Below, piece after piece: positions 20,686 to 32,789 of a stretch of 64,000 nucleotides of DNA. A model generated the notes under the pieces. The model saw only the letters and a program-made list of their open reading frames with translations, was not told the origin of the DNA and ran no database searches. The translations under genes and the position numbers were made by a program. Numbering within the stretch: the first letter of the stretch is position 1; each line of letters opens with the position of its first letter. The DNA comes from Mastigamoeba balamuthi. Its lineage: Eukaryota; Evosea; Mastigamoebida; Mastigamoebidae. The stretch is taken from contig CACRSC010000068.1 in assembly GCA_902651635.1 (NCBI GenBank), positions 397,494 to 461,493 on the forward strand. The letters run 5' to 3'.

Positions 20686-20956
20686 GCGCCCCCGCTGGCA
20701 ATGGGGGTGGGGGCCCCTCCGCATGCACCAGCAACTCGAGGCGAACGGGCGGGAGCGGTATACAATAGCACAGTCAATTGACAGCGGTCCCCGCTGGGCC
20801 GATGGAAGGAGGAGGCTCGTGCCTCCCACGGGGCTGCCAAGAGAGCTGCTCGCTCTGGGCGGCCTCTGTGTCCGGCGTGAGAGAGCACTCTGGGCAATCG
20901 ATCCCCTGCTGCTGCTGGCGTGCGGCGCACCGATAGGGCTGCAGGGCTCTGGTTGC

Positions 20957-23691
20957 TTAGGGGGCGTTGAGGGGAGGCTGTCTCAGTGCCTCGGGCTCCG
21001 GCGAGACGCACGGGTCCGAGATGGGCTGCTGCCCCAGCGGCGGCGTGCAGGAGGGGGGCACGACGGCGAACTGCATCCCCAGCGCCTGCGCGGTGAACGC
21101 GTCCGACGAGCCGTCGCTGCCCGAGCTGCCGTTGACGACGAGGGTGGGCAGGCTGCCGCTGGCGAAGGCCATGTCCAGCTCCGGCGCCGCGATGGCCCCC
21201 AGCGGCGGCGGGTCCATCGATTCCGCGCCGCAGAAGTGCAAGGACCCGCTCGAGCTCGCCGTGTCCCCGCACGACGCCGGCACGAAGGTCCCCGCGACCT
21301 CGTTGTCGTTGTTCAGCTCGATCGGCATGTTCAGCTTACGCGGAGCCTTCTTTGCCCGTATCCTGCGCGCCTTGGGTAAGCCTGGGAGAGCCGTCGAAAA
21401 CGGTGGAGAACCGCACGCGTAGACGGCGAAGAAGGCGCAGAGGCACAGCAGGATCAGCCCGGCGCCCCCGCCGACGGTGGACCCGATGATTACCTTGCGC
21501 TTGGACTGCTCGCCGCGGGCCAGGCAGAGCGGCGTGACCGGCGTCGTGGCGTCGAAGCCGGGGAGGCAACTGCAGTTGGGCCCACAGCCGTCGCCCGCGT
21601 CGCACTGCTCGTCTCCGTCGATTATGCCGTTGCCGCACCCTGGGGACTCGGTCAGTGCAGCACTCGTGGGGGGACGGGAGGGCGCAGCCTACCGATGCAC
21701 GAGAGCTGCAGCGGGTCGTAGGCCGAGTGGCCCGCTGTGCACCGGCAGTCGGAACAGAACACGCCCCCGTCGCACTGCTCGCCGGGCACGACCTTATTGT
21801 CGCCGCAGACTGCACGCCAGGGGGTCAGCAGTGCAGGGCGGATCCCCCGAAGCTCTCACTCGGTACGCAGTCGTTGCGCGGAGGAGTCCGGGACTTGTAG
21901 CCCGGGAGGCAATTGCACTTGTCGCACGCAAAGCCGCCGTCGCACATCTGCGCAGGTCCGTGTCAGGCAGGGCCCGCCGAGAGGCCGTTCGGAGAGGGCT
22001 CGCCTCTGGGGGAGCGGCCTGCGGCTCGGTGTAGTTGTTCCCGCACTCCGAAGCCACGCAGCGCCCCGCGTAGTTGCACACGAAGGTCGGGTCGCTGCAC
22101 CGGACCTGCGCGCCGGCGCGGTCGCAGTCGGGGTCGTACATGCCGCACTCGCAGTCGCAGTCGTCGCCGGCGTTGTAGTAGGACGGCGAGCACGTCCACC
22201 CCGCAGGCGCTGGGGCAGCGGCAACAGAGCGTCAGAGCTCTCGGCTTTTGGGAGGCTGCGAGATTCAATTGTGTCGAGAACCGAGGCAGCGGCCCTCGAA
22301 GCAGGTGAAGTTGTCGGCACAGGTGTTGGGCAGCCTGGGCTCCTGGCAGTCGGGGTCCGGTGCGCCGCATCCGCAGTTGCAGACGGTGCCGTCGCCGAAG
22401 AGCTTGGGGCTGCAGGCCCAGCGCTCTGTGCAGTTGCCCCCCGCGAGCTCGCACATGGGCGACTTGAGCCCCGCGCAGCCCCGCAGCTCGTGGAACGGGT
22501 CGTAGCAGTCGGGGTCCGTCAGGCCCCCGCAGCCGCACTGGCAGCCGTCGGAGGTCCCGTAGCTGCGCGGGTCGCAGGCACCGGAGGCCTCCCAGCCCGT
22601 CCGCACGCAGCGCCCGCGGACGTCGCACGTGGTCGAGCGGTCGGGGCAGCGGTCGCTGTGCGGGTCCGCTCCGCAGTCGGGGTCCCACGTGCCGCACTCG
22701 CAGTCGCAGCCCGTGCCGTTGGCGTAGCGCCGCGGGTCGCAGACCCAGTCGTCGGGCGCGCCAGCGAGCCGGCGGCCCGTCGAGCGGATGGCCAGCGCGC
22801 GGACGGCGCCGAAGGTCTGGTCCGACGAGGAGAGCACCCAGTCGTTGTGGTTCCCCGAGAACGTCACGCGGCCCGGCTGCCCGCGCCCCTCGCTCGCCGC
22901 GATGCCCCACCCGTGGCAGCTGAACAGGTGGAACCCGATCAGCACCGCCGGCTTCGACGCCACTGCGACCATCGCCCGCCTTTTTGATTCAGCAGAGTTT
23001 GAAAACAACAAATTGAAACTCTCAACTCGAAATGAAATGTGAAATTCGAAACAATTGAATTGCGCGTGCCCACTGGGGCTGTGTGACTGAGGTCGACGGT
23101 GGTCCAGACCGGTGCGCCGTCGTCGCCGAGCGGGTGCACGGTGATCTCGAAGGGGACCGACGCCAGGCGGTCGCCGACGGTGACGCTGCGGAAGGCGGGG
23201 TCCGGGTACACGTCATACAGCTCCACGTGCCCCCTCGCGCTGTACGCCGCCTCCTCCCCCGTCGCCACCGCGAAGCACACGCTCGTGAACTGCCACGGTA
23301 CCTCGCGCGGCGTCGAGAGCTGCAGGAACGAGCTCTCGAAGTACGCTGTAGCGGTTCGGAAATGCGGTTGGAGGGCAATTCAACACCGAGAGCAGTTTTG
23401 TTCAACACGGCAACACGGGCCGGGGGATCTCGCCCCTGTTTGGGGCAGGGCCCGACAGGAGGGGGAAGGCGATGCCGCACTGGGGCCAGGGCAGATCGGG
23501 TTGTTGCTGGTGGGGAAGTCGCGGTGGTACCACCGGTAGTCGCTGGGCGGCCCGTCGTGCCGCTCGCCCCCGGCGCAGGCGCACTCGGACGCGCTGTAGT
23601 TGACGGGCGCCGCCGAGCGCTGCCCGGCCAGGGCGCCGCACCCGCAGAGCACGAGGGACCACGCCAGTAGCCTGCTGTGTGCTGGCGGCAT
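20957..23691 (-). CDS. Cys-rich single-pass receptor-like protein
   Basis: ATG 23691 opens a signal peptide (MPPAHSRLLAWSLVLCGCG). A beta-rich ectodomain with HVELYDVYPDPAFRSVTVGD is followed by at least four Cys-rich modules sharing the core GCxCxCGxxDPDC (CDCECGTWDPDC, CQCGCGGLTDPDC, CNCGCGAPDPDC, CDCECGMYDPDC). Next come two or three modules of the CGNGIIDGDEQCDAGDGC type (DUF4215-like). A single membrane span (GGGAGLILLCLCAFFAVYA) follows. The cytoplasmic tail starts with basic RIRAKKAPRKLN, is Ser/Pro-rich with no kinase or other domain, and stops at 20957. Seven or more short introns, mostly between modules. Likely a surface receptor or adhesin; ligand unknown. Such module shuffling with introns at module borders fits expansion by exon duplication. 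Confidence 0.75.
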
Positions 23692-24873
23692 GAGCGGTGC
23701 TGTGCTCTGTGCGGGTTTGTTTTTGAGCGGGTGTGGCTGGCGTTGCGTTGTTTCGGTTTGGTGTGTTTGTTGTGCTGGCGGGACGAGAATATTTAAGTGT
23801 GGATGCGGTGCGGAAAACCAGGAAAGGCGAGCTGAGACTGCTGGCACAGGCGCAGAGAATTCACATCCGGTGTGGCGACCCTCCTTCTCGGATGACAGCC
23901 GGCAGCGCGCGACGAGTGACGAGTGTCGACGCAAGTTAGGGTCACCATGCGATGTCGCTCCCGCCTGCGGTTCTGGCGTACGACAGGACGCGAGGGGCAG
24001 ATGCCTTGGTTGATAATCACTGCCTTCTGACGGTTATCTCAGGGAGAGACGTCTCGATGGATGGCGTCTCTCAGCCTCAGCGCAGGCTTTCTGTCGTCTA
24101 CTGGGAGAACACAGTCGACAGAGCGCGGGACGAAGGGAAACTGCGTGTGGGAACCCCGCGGGGTTTTGTGCCTTATGGAGGGTAAGGCCCTCTGGCCGGA
24201 GAGCGCTGGGCTTTGCGAGTGTGCCGAGAGGCCTCTGTGAGGCTCAGGAGCACGGAGCACCCTTCTTTTTCCTGCTGTCTTGGCGGGTTTGCCCCTCATA
24301 GACATAGAGGGGGTGACTATAGTCTGCCGTGCTGGACAGAAATCGAGGCAGGACAATCCACCTATTTCTGTAGATACAGTGGATTCAAGTCGGTACATAC
24401 ATACATTCGGAGACGTTCTCCGTTTCCATAGTTTCCATACAGTGATGAAAATACCGTATTTCAGGTCCTGTGTGTACCATCGGGGTATCACCCCTCCAAG
24501 CAGGCAGCAGCAACAAGGGTGCTTCCTCGGGCATCAGCAGGATTCAGCTAAGTGGTCACCACGCTCTAAGAGTCCACCCGTGCAAGGCAATGACCCAAAG
24601 GCTCGAATCGGCACGCGGCTCATCGGTTTCAACACAAAGAGTGCAATGGTGGCGTTGTTTTCTGTGTGCGTGGCTGTGTGGCGGGTGACCTATCACACTA
24701 AGTCTGACAAACGGTGGGGAGATGAGGCTGGGGTGGGTTTGCACAGCTCTGGGAGTTCCCGCTCCCTCGCTCACGCAGTGCTGGCTGGCGCGCCCTCTGT
24801 CTGGCGTTGCTGGCCAGCCGGGGGCAACGCGGGCACACCCCCCAGCCACCCCTCCCTCCCTCTCTGAGGGTCC
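23692..24873. other. Intergenic, no gene recognised
   Basis: About 1.2 kb separating the 5' end of the receptor-like gene from the 3' end of DNALI1. Only short, unconvincing open frames; no tRNA or clear repeat seen. Confidence 0.5.
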
Positions 24874-26030
24874 TCAGGTCTTCTTGAGTATGGACTCGAG
24901 CTGGGTCTTGAGCTGCATGTTGGTGCGCTTGAGGAAGGCGACCTCCTCGCCGTGCTTCTTCTCCTCGTGCGTGCGCCGCTCGTTCTCGCGCTTCTCGATG
25001 AACTCGCACTTGGTCTTGAGCTCGGCCACCTGCCGCTCCAGGTCCCTCTTCTCCCCCTCGAGGTTCATGATCCTCTGCTCCAGCTCCGTCTTGCCTTGCT
25101 CCGCCTCGAGCGCCTTCCTGATCCCGAACGCGATGCTGCTCTCGTAGAGCGTCTGAATTTTTCCAGTGACGTATCAGAGCAGGAAATATCGCGTGAGGAT
25201 TTCGGGGGGCACGGCTTACCTGATAGCACTTGATGGTCATGCGCTGCTCGTCGCGGACACGGGTCAGCAGCAGGCCTCGCTCCACGCAGTTGAGTGTCAC
25301 TTGGCGAATTATCTCGTCTGCGGGACGACGTGTGGATTACTGAGTCCGGATATTCCGGAGAAAATCTGGAACGGGTAATATCTATCGTGTAGGATAGGCG
25401 CACCGAAGCACTGAGAGTACAGTTCCTGGCGGACCGGGCAGATGCCGACCTCTCGCGCCTTGCGGTCAGCCAGGCGCTTGTCGAGCTCCTTCTGCAGCGC
25501 CACGACGTCCGTGCGCGTCGCCGGCGCCTCGGACGCATATTGTATCCACATCTGATTGTTCTCCTTGAACTCCCTGTGCAAGTCAATTGAGGAACACCCC
25601 CTCGTGAGAACCGCTCTGATAACCGCATGAAAGTGGGGGGGTGCAACAGTTCTCGGCGTTATTAAACTCCCACAGGAGAGGCAGCTCGCAGCTTTCCCCA
25701 GCGGTTTCCGTTTTTCTCGAGCACAGTCAACTGAGAATCGCTCCAAAGGGGCAATTGCCACAACGGATGTCGGCGGAGTCGTCGCTACCTGGGCGGGATG
25801 ATGGCGTTGAGGATGTCGCTGACCTGCCCCGACCCGCTGCTGTCGTCGCCGCGCCCGCCGGCCGTCTTCCCCGCCCCCGCGGCCCCGGACGTCCCGCTGG
25901 GCCCCGCGTTGGACCCCGCGGCCGCCGCGTTGGCCGCCGCTCCCTTGCCCCTGCGCCTGTCCTTCTGCGCGGGCCCGGCCTCGACGGGGTCGTCGTACCT
26001 CACGAGGGACAGTGCTGCCGCTGCGCTCAT
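24874..26030 (-). CDS. DNALI1: Axonemal inner-arm dynein light intermediate chain (p28 type)
   Basis: Flagellar motor subunit: p28/DNALI1 is a light chain of single-headed inner-arm dyneins in the axoneme. ATG 26030; exon 1 ends ILNAIIPPR at 25789, and an intron at 25788-25574 rejoins as PPREFKENNQMWIQ, the family's signature. Conserved blocks follow: ATRTDVVALQKELDKRL, REVGICPVRQELYSQCFDE (spliced), RGLLLTRVRDEQRMTIKCYQ and TLYESSIAFGIRKALEAEQG. A long basic-acidic coiled coil ends in LKRTNMQLKTQLES, stop at 24874. Three introns. The first 75 residues are Ala/Gly-rich and not conserved. Length of about 250 is normal. This gene is strong evidence that the organism makes a motile flagellum. 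Confidence 0.95.
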
Positions 26031-26412
26031 ATTCGTCTCTGCGGGGAGGGAAACGCGGTGAGCCTAATTTCGAGATCCCGCGGGGCCGGCGGGCCACGGC
26101 GAGGCGGAGGCGGCGGGAGGCGGTGACGGGGCAGCGGGCCACGTGCCTGCCTGGCGGAGATGCGACGCCCAAAGGCCGTGGGTTGGACCGAACTCCTCTG
26201 CTGCTAAAAATGGACCCCAGATCGTTCGCAGATCCCCCTCCTGCGTCACCGCGGGGAAAATATCCCCCCGCCCTGCAGGATCTCTCTCGAAGCCCAAGAC
26301 AGCGTTCGCGGTCATTGTTGAGCCTTGCTATGAACAGCGGGGGCAGCCGCAGCGTCTGCTGCGTGCGTGGGCGTCTGCACTGTGCGTTGGCGTGCGTGCG
26401 TGATACAGATAG

Positions 26413-28053
26413 TCACACGATAGACGCTCTCACGAGGCTGTCGAGCTGCACCGCTGGGCTGGCGCCCTGGCCGCTCTTGCCGTCCTTGCCGTCCTCTCCC
26501 GTCTCTGCGTTGGCCATCTGCTCCGTGTCCGTCTCGGGGGTCTCGTTCGCCTTCTCGTCCTGGCCGAGGCTCTCGTAGCTGAAGTAGGGCAGCCTGACGA
26601 TGCCGTTGTAGATGACAGTCCCCACGCTCAGCAGCACAAAGCCCGCGACCTGCAGCCCCGAGTACCGCGTCCAGCGCTCGCCGTAGCGCTCGCTGATGCA
26701 GTAGAAGGTCATCAGCTGCCAGGCCCAGACGAAGATGCTGCGGCAGGCGTCGATGATCGTGCGGTGGACGGCGCTGAGGTGCTTGGTGACGTTGATGCCG
26801 AAGACGTTGTAGAAGATGTCCGAGAACATGTACACGAGGATGAACGCCAGCAGCGGCCCGCTGTGCCCCATCATGATGAACGCGTCGATCGCGTTGTCGT
26901 ACGACCCGTGCGCCATCGAGCTCGGCTGCAACCCGCGGGTCGTGTGCGTCAGCGGGTTTTTCCATTTCCTTTCCCATCACACAAGACAATCGCAGGACGC
27001 ACGTTGGAGCCCGGGATGAAGTAGACGACGGGCAGGACGACGAACATCATGAGGAGCGTGCCGATGAGGCCCTCCATGCCGACGAGCTGCAGCGGCGGGT
27101 AGCTCTTCTTCCTGAGCAGGACCTCCTCGATGACCATGCCCACGGCCTGGATCACCATCGCCACCAGCACCAGCACGATGCCCACCACCGTCTTCCACCC
27201 AGTCTGCGCCGACGACGACGCCCCGCCCGAGTTGCTGCCGCTGCTGCTGCCAGACGCAGAGTCCGCGGGCGAAGACGACGTCGAGGCGGTGGTCAGGACG
27301 CTGGACAGGCCGACGAGCACCAGCCCGAGGATCGAGACCACCACAGCGACCCAGCGGTACCCCGGCGTCCTCTTCTTCAGCATCACTGACTGCTCGGACC
27401 CCCGGGGGTGGGATGGTGAGAACCGTTGAATAAACGACATCCACCGGAGGAAGAAGCGGTACGAGATCGAAGAAGCACGGCTCGCGAAAAAAACAGAGAA
27501 AATAAGCCCGCAGAGGGACGCACCCAAGCGATGCAGGAGAAGACGATGACGGAGCCGCGGAGCATCTGCCAGACCGAGGCGGAGGTGTAGAGGAGGCCGA
27601 TGCTGGCGATGCTGGTGCTGAGCAGGTCGAGACAGGCAGGTATGCCCAGCAGCGGCGGGAACAGCTCCAGGAGCCCCGCGGGCCTCTTGGCCCCCCTGCC
27701 CTTGCTCCCGGGCCCGTACGTGACCACCAGGAACGCCGCCATGCACACCGACTCGGCTGAGGCGCGGGCAAAGTTGGAGGGAAACGCGGGATCAGTTGTG
27801 TTGAAAAACGGACAGGACCCAAACGGGGACGGAGTGCACTCTCCCGGGGGGTATCAGCACGAGAGCGAAGGGCGGAGCGCGCACCCCAGAACATGAAGAG
27901 CGACTGCGTCCAGGGGTGGGCGAAGAGGTGCTCGTCTCCGCCCCAGCCGCGCGCGTAGGTGTTGTCGGCGGCCTTGATGAGGATCGTGTTGATGCAGCCC
28001 GTGGCGAGCATGCCCAGCTCGAACAGGCCTCCCTTGAGCGTCAGCGCTGCCAT
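26413..28053 (-). CDS. SLC35F6: SLC35F6-like membrane transporter, tandem copy A
   Basis: Member of the drug/metabolite transporter superfamily, SLC35F6 (C2orf18) type, with about ten membrane spans. Human SLC35F6 is reported in lysosome and mitochondria; substrate unclear. Four exons. Exon 1 (ATG 28053) has the family start GCINTILIKAADNTYARGWG and FAHPWTQSLFMFWG. Exon 2 has SIGLLYTSASVWQMLRGSVI, exon 3 GYRWVAVVVSILGLVLVGLS and VIEEVLLRKKSYPPLQLVG, and exon 4 SYDNAIDAFIMMGHSGPLLA and FYCISERYGERWTRYSGLQV. An Ser/Gly-rich loop divides the two halves. The tail is acidic, hydrophilic and variable. Head-to-tail with copies B and C, sharing intron positions. Confidence 0.88.
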
Positions 28054-28436
28054 AGCGAACGTCGGTGTGTTCTCCTGTGCTCTCTCTCTCTCTGTGCCCT
28101 GTCTCAGTTGACAGATAGAGGGGGCTGTACGCGGGGCTGCTGGTGCGGGATCAGTATGTGCACACGCAACAAACGTTCAAATTTGCACTGGTGGCGGGCG
28201 TGTCGACTTTTGTTCTCCACAACGCATTTCCGTTCGGGGAATAATCCCAGATGAGTCATAAGTCACAGAGTCGGCAGACTGGGCGGTGTGGGCGGATCCA
28301 GCGTATTTCTCTGCGCCGTTGCAATTGACTGCTGCTGCGGTGCGGGCACCTGCCGGTGGGAGGGGAAGGGGTAGGGAACAGGGAAGGGGGAGGTCTCCCA
28401 GCGACCGCGTGAGCGTTCTGGAACGGGCCCTCTCAG

Positions 28437-29975
28437 TCACGCCACCGACGAGTTGAGCCCCTTGCCGGCAGCCTCCTCGCTGTCCGTCTGGTTCGTCCCG
28501 AGCTCCACCTCGCCCTTGCCGCTGCCCGTCGCGGTGCTGCCCGCCGTCTCGGGCGTCTCGGCGTCCTTGGACGAGTCCTCGTAGGCGAAGTAGGGCAGTC
28601 TGACGATGCCGTTGTAGATGACCGTCCCGACGATCAGGAGCACAAAGCCCGCGACCTGCAGGCCGCTGTACTTGGTCCACTTCTCTCCGTAGCGCTCGCT
28701 GATGCAGTAGTACGTCAGCAGCTGCCAGGCCCAAACGAAGATGCTGCGGCAGGCGTCGATGATGGTGCGGTGCACGGCGCTCAGGTACTTGGTCACGTTG
28801 ACGCCGAAGAAGTTGAACAGAGCGTCCGAGACGATGTAGACGAGGATGAACACCAGCAGCGGCGCGCTGTGCCCCATCATGATGAACGCGTCGATCGCGT
28901 TGTCGTACGACCCGCGAGCCATCGAGCTCGGCTGGAACGCGCCGTTGTGAGCCGAAGGGACACAAACCGTTGAGTGTGCGCTCTGTGTGCTCACGTTGTC
29001 GCCCGGGATGAAGTAGACGATCGGCAGGACGACGAACATCATGGCGAGGGTGCCGCTCACGCCCTCCATGCCGACGACCTGCAGCGGCGGGAAGTCCCTC
29101 TTCCGGAGCAGGACCTCCTCGACGACCATCTGCGTGCCCGTGATGAGCATCGCGACGAGCACCAGCACGATGCCCACGACCGTCTTCCAGCCCTCCTCAG
29201 AGGCCCCTGCCCCCTCGGAGCTGCCCGACGACGCGCCGCCCGACGTCCCGGCCCTCGAGCTGAAGACGCTCGAGAGCCCCACGAGCACCAGCCCGCAGAT
29301 CGTGATGGCGACAGCGAACCATCGGTAAGCCGGCGTCTTCCTCTTTAAAATTATAGTCTACATGGAAAAAGACGTCAGACAGTGAAACAACACCGGCGCA
29401 GAAGCCCGGCACCGGAGCAGCCCGTCCCGGCGGCCGGCGGTTAGTGGCGCGAGGGTGGGCGCACCGAGAGGATGCACGAAAATACAATGATGGAGCCGCG
29501 GAGCATCTGCCAGACTGAGGCCGACGTGTAGAGCAGCCCGATGCTCGAGATGCTCGTGCCCAGCAGGTCGAGGAAGGCCGGGATGGCGAGCAGCGGCGGG
29601 AACAGCCCCAGGAGCCCTGAGGGCCTCTTTGCCGCCGCCTTGCTCTTCCAGGGCCCGAACGTGACGATGAGGAACGCCACCATGCACAGAGACTCGGCTG
29701 CAGAGGTGCATTTGAGCGGGTTATTATTTTCAAAGGGGTCCGTGAATTTTTTTCTGTGGATAAAACCCGAAGCGGGGGAGCACAGGCGGGCGCTGCGTGG
29801 GAGTACCCCAGAACATGAAGAGAGTCTGGGTCCAGGGGTGTGCGAAGAGGTGCTCGTCGCCTCCCCAGCCGCGCGAGTACGTGTTGTCGGCGGCCTTGAC
29901 GAGGACGGTGTTGATGCAGCCCGAGGCGAGAGTAGCGAGCTCGAGGAGCCCGGTCTTCACCGTGAGTCCCGACAT
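28437..29975 (-). CDS. SLC35F6: SLC35F6-like membrane transporter, tandem copy B
   Basis: Same four-exon plan as copy A. Exon 1 from ATG 29975 (GCINTVLVKAADNTYSRGWG); exon 2 SIGLLYTSASVWQMLRGSII; exon 3 YRWFAVAITICGLVLVGLSS and VVEEVLLRKRDFPPLQVVG; exon 4 SYDNAIDAFIMMGHSAPLLV through LPYFAYEDSS, stop 28437. It is closer to copy C in exon 4 (NVTKYLSAVHRTIIDACRS; YGEKWTKYSGLQVAG) than to A. The central loop and the acidic tail are shorter and different. All transmembrane halves are intact, so it is probably functional. Confidence 0.88.
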
Positions 29976-30484
29976 GCCGTAGGTGATCTGAAAGGTCTCG
30001 TTGACTGGTTGGAGCGAGACGTCGTCGTGGATGCGCAGCGCAGCTCAGGGGCACACTGGGGCAGCAGGCAGAACATCAACCTGTGAGCACGTGGGAGTGC
30101 AGGTAAACAAAATGCGTCACTCACGACTCTCCCGGGTTTTGTTCAGCAGCCTTTTTCCTGTTCTGGAAGAAGCCCCACCTACCCGCACCCAGGTCATTCA
30201 GTTGTCTCACGCGCAGCCCGAACCTCTTTAAAACCCGCAAGTTACGTGCACTTATCCCCAAAACTCCTCGTTTTCCCCGGACGCCACGTCCTTTTCGGTC
30301 TTTCACACTACACTTTTCAGCATCGCGAATTGTTTTGTTCCCCGCAGACCCCCAGAGGACCATTCACGTTTTTTCTGGTGTCCATCCTTGTGGATAGTCC
30401 CACCGGAGAAGAAATCTGCTCCCTATTTATCTGTGTTTGTTTTTGTGGTGTTTTATGTCTGTTCCGCCAAAGGGTGACAAGCGT
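29976..30484. other. Spacer between transporter copies B and C
   Basis: About 510 bp, noticeably T-rich. It should contain the promoter of copy B and the 3' end of copy C. No element named. Confidence 0.4.
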
Positions 30485-32067
30485 TTACACAGAGGATTTG
30501 AGTTCGGCGCTATCGTTCGCAGACTCCCCGACCTCGACTGTATCGAGCTCAAGCTCTGCGTCGCGCTTCGCGGCGGTGCTGCTGCTGTAGCCACTCTCCG
30601 CGGTCTCCGGGGTCTGGTTCTCCTTCTTGGGTTCCTCGTACTCGAAGAACGGCAGTCTGACGATTCCGTTGTAGATGACAGTCCCGATGATCAATAGCAC
30701 AAAGCCCGCGACCTGCAGGCCGCTGTACTTGGTCCACTTCTCTCCGTACCGCTTGTTGATGCAGTAGTATGTCAGCAGCTGCCAGGCCCAGACGAAGACG
30801 CTGCGGCAGGCGTCGATGATCGTGCGGTGCACGGCGCTCAGGTACTTGGTCACGTTGACGCCGAAAAAGTTGTAAAACGCGTCCGAGACGATGTAGACGA
30901 GGATGAACACCAGAAGCGGCGCGCTGTGCCCCATCATGATGAACGCGTCGATCGCGTTGTCGTATGACCCTCCCGACAGCGAGCTCGGCTGCAAAGACCC
31001 GTCAGAAACCCGTCAGAAACCCGCACAAAAAACCGCTGTATGGGGGGGGGGGAAGATCGTCTAACGTTGCTGCCCGGGATGAAGTACGTGATGGGAAGCA
31101 CGACGAAGGTCATGACCAGCATGCCGCAGAAGCCCTCCATGCCGATCATCTGCAGCGGCTTGAAGTCGTTCTTGCGCAGCAGCAGCTCCTGGACGACCGC
31201 GTGGGCGGCCATCAGCATCATCGCGAAGAGCACCAGCACGATGCCGACGACCGTCTTCCACCCGGCCTCGTCCGAGGCGGCGCCCTCGGCCTCGGCAGAG
31301 CTCCCGGAGCCCGAGCCGGCGGCCGCGTGCGACGACGAGTGCGAGCGCGTGGTCAGGATGCTCGAGAGGCCCACGAGGATCAGCCCGGCGATGGTGAACG
31401 AGACGGCGAACCAGCGGTACGCGGGCGTCTTCTTCCGCAGGACAATTCTCTGCAGGAAGAGAAGAGAGAGGGGCCCGTTAGTTATCGCGCAAGAAGAAAA
31501 ACCACTTATGACGTGGTGCTGCGGACGGAGCGCGCACCGAGAGGATGCAGGAGAAGACGATGATGGAGCCGCGGAGCATCTGCCAGACGGACGCCGAGAC
31601 GTAGAGCAGGCCGATGCTCGAGATGCTGGTGCCCAGCAGGTCGAGGGACATGGGGATCACCAGGATGGGCGGGAACATCTGGAAGAACCGCATCCGCGGG
31701 CGCTCCTCCGCCGCCGCCTCGCCGCCCTCGGGGCCCTTGGAGGCCTTTCCCCGCCGCGGGGCGAGGGTCATCCCGACGAACGTCGCCAGGCACAGCGTCT
31801 CGGCTGCAGGGGAGAATAAGGTGCAGTTGTTGAGTTCACTGTTGCTGTGCCCGCGGGGTTGGGGGTTGGGGGGTAAGTAGTGGGGGCGTTGGGAGCACCC
31901 CAGAACATGAAGAGGGACTGCGTCCAGGGGTGCTCGAACTTGTGCTCGTCGCCGCCCCAGCCGCGCGAGTACGTGTTGTCGGCGGCCTTGATGAGGATCG
32001 TGTTGAGGCAGCCCGTCGCCAGCATGCCGAGCTCCATGAGCCCGCTCTTGACAGTCAGTCCCGCCAT
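30485..32067 (-). CDS. SLC35F6: SLC35F6-like membrane transporter, tandem copy C
   Basis: Third head-to-tail paralogue. Exon 1 from ATG 32067 (GCLNTILIKAADNTYSRGWG, then FEHPWTQSLFMFWG); exon 2 SLDLLGTSISSIGLLYVSAS; exon 3 YRWFAVSFTIAGLILVGLSS region and VVQELLLRKNDFKPLQMIG; exon 4 SYDNAIDAFIMMGHSAPLLV, then acidic tail, stop 30485. It differs from A and B in a charged Glu/Ala-rich loop after the second span and in QELLLRK in place of EEVLLRK. Complete and probably functional. Confidence 0.88.
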
Positions 32068-32789
32068 TTTCGCGTGTGTGGTCCTCTAGCTAGAGTGTGA
32101 AAAACGTCTGTGGTGGCGCGTGTTCGCGTTGTGGCGGCCGGGCAGATGCGCAGAGATGCGTGTGGTAATTGCTGGTAAGGGCAAAGGGGGGCGCTCAACG
32201 CAATAGCAGCGACAGCAACGACGACGCGAGGTGCCTGAGGCCACAAAACATAACTCACAGAGTGTGGGGACTGATTAAGGCGTCAGCCCCCGCCTTTTAT
32301 AGGGAGCCGTTTTCCTAACCGCACTTTCGCATTCCGGGAAAAACCCCAGGGAGATATTTCTCTCGCCCTTCTCTCGCCTTCTGCTTTTCCGAAAATCGTC
32401 TGCACCTCTGCCGCATTTTCCGGGCTGCCCTGGGGATTCCCCCCACACCCGGCGCCCAGATGGCATGCCGCACAGGTTTTGAGCGCCGCTCCTGCTTTTT
32501 TCAGCGTGTTTTTGGCACATGCTGCACAGGGGCTTGCCTCAGCGTCTGTGCTGGGGGGTCGAGAGCGCGTTTTTGACCAACAGATCGGGGGCTGCCACCA
32601 CCAGACGAGAAGGGCACGTGCCGCACAGGCTTTTTTAGGCATCCTGCTTGTGTTTTCCAGCGCGTTTTGGTCAACAGATGGGGGACTTGCCACGACTAGT
32701 GCTGCACAGGGGATTTGTTCCAGCGTCTTTCCTGCGTTTTCCAGCGCGTTTTCTGATCAACAGATGGGGGGCCTACCAGCCCGCGACGA
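32068..32789. repeat. Intergenic with degenerate tandem repeats (about 32460-32780)
   Basis: Three to four decayed repeats of roughly 90-110 bp. Each has a GCACAGG-type start, a CCAGCG(C)GTTTT block and CAACAGATSGGGG near the end (32579-32592, 32672-32686, 32758-32771). No open frame follows the repeats. They lie just downstream of the subtilisin stop at 32790 and could be in its 3' region. Confidence 0.7.
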
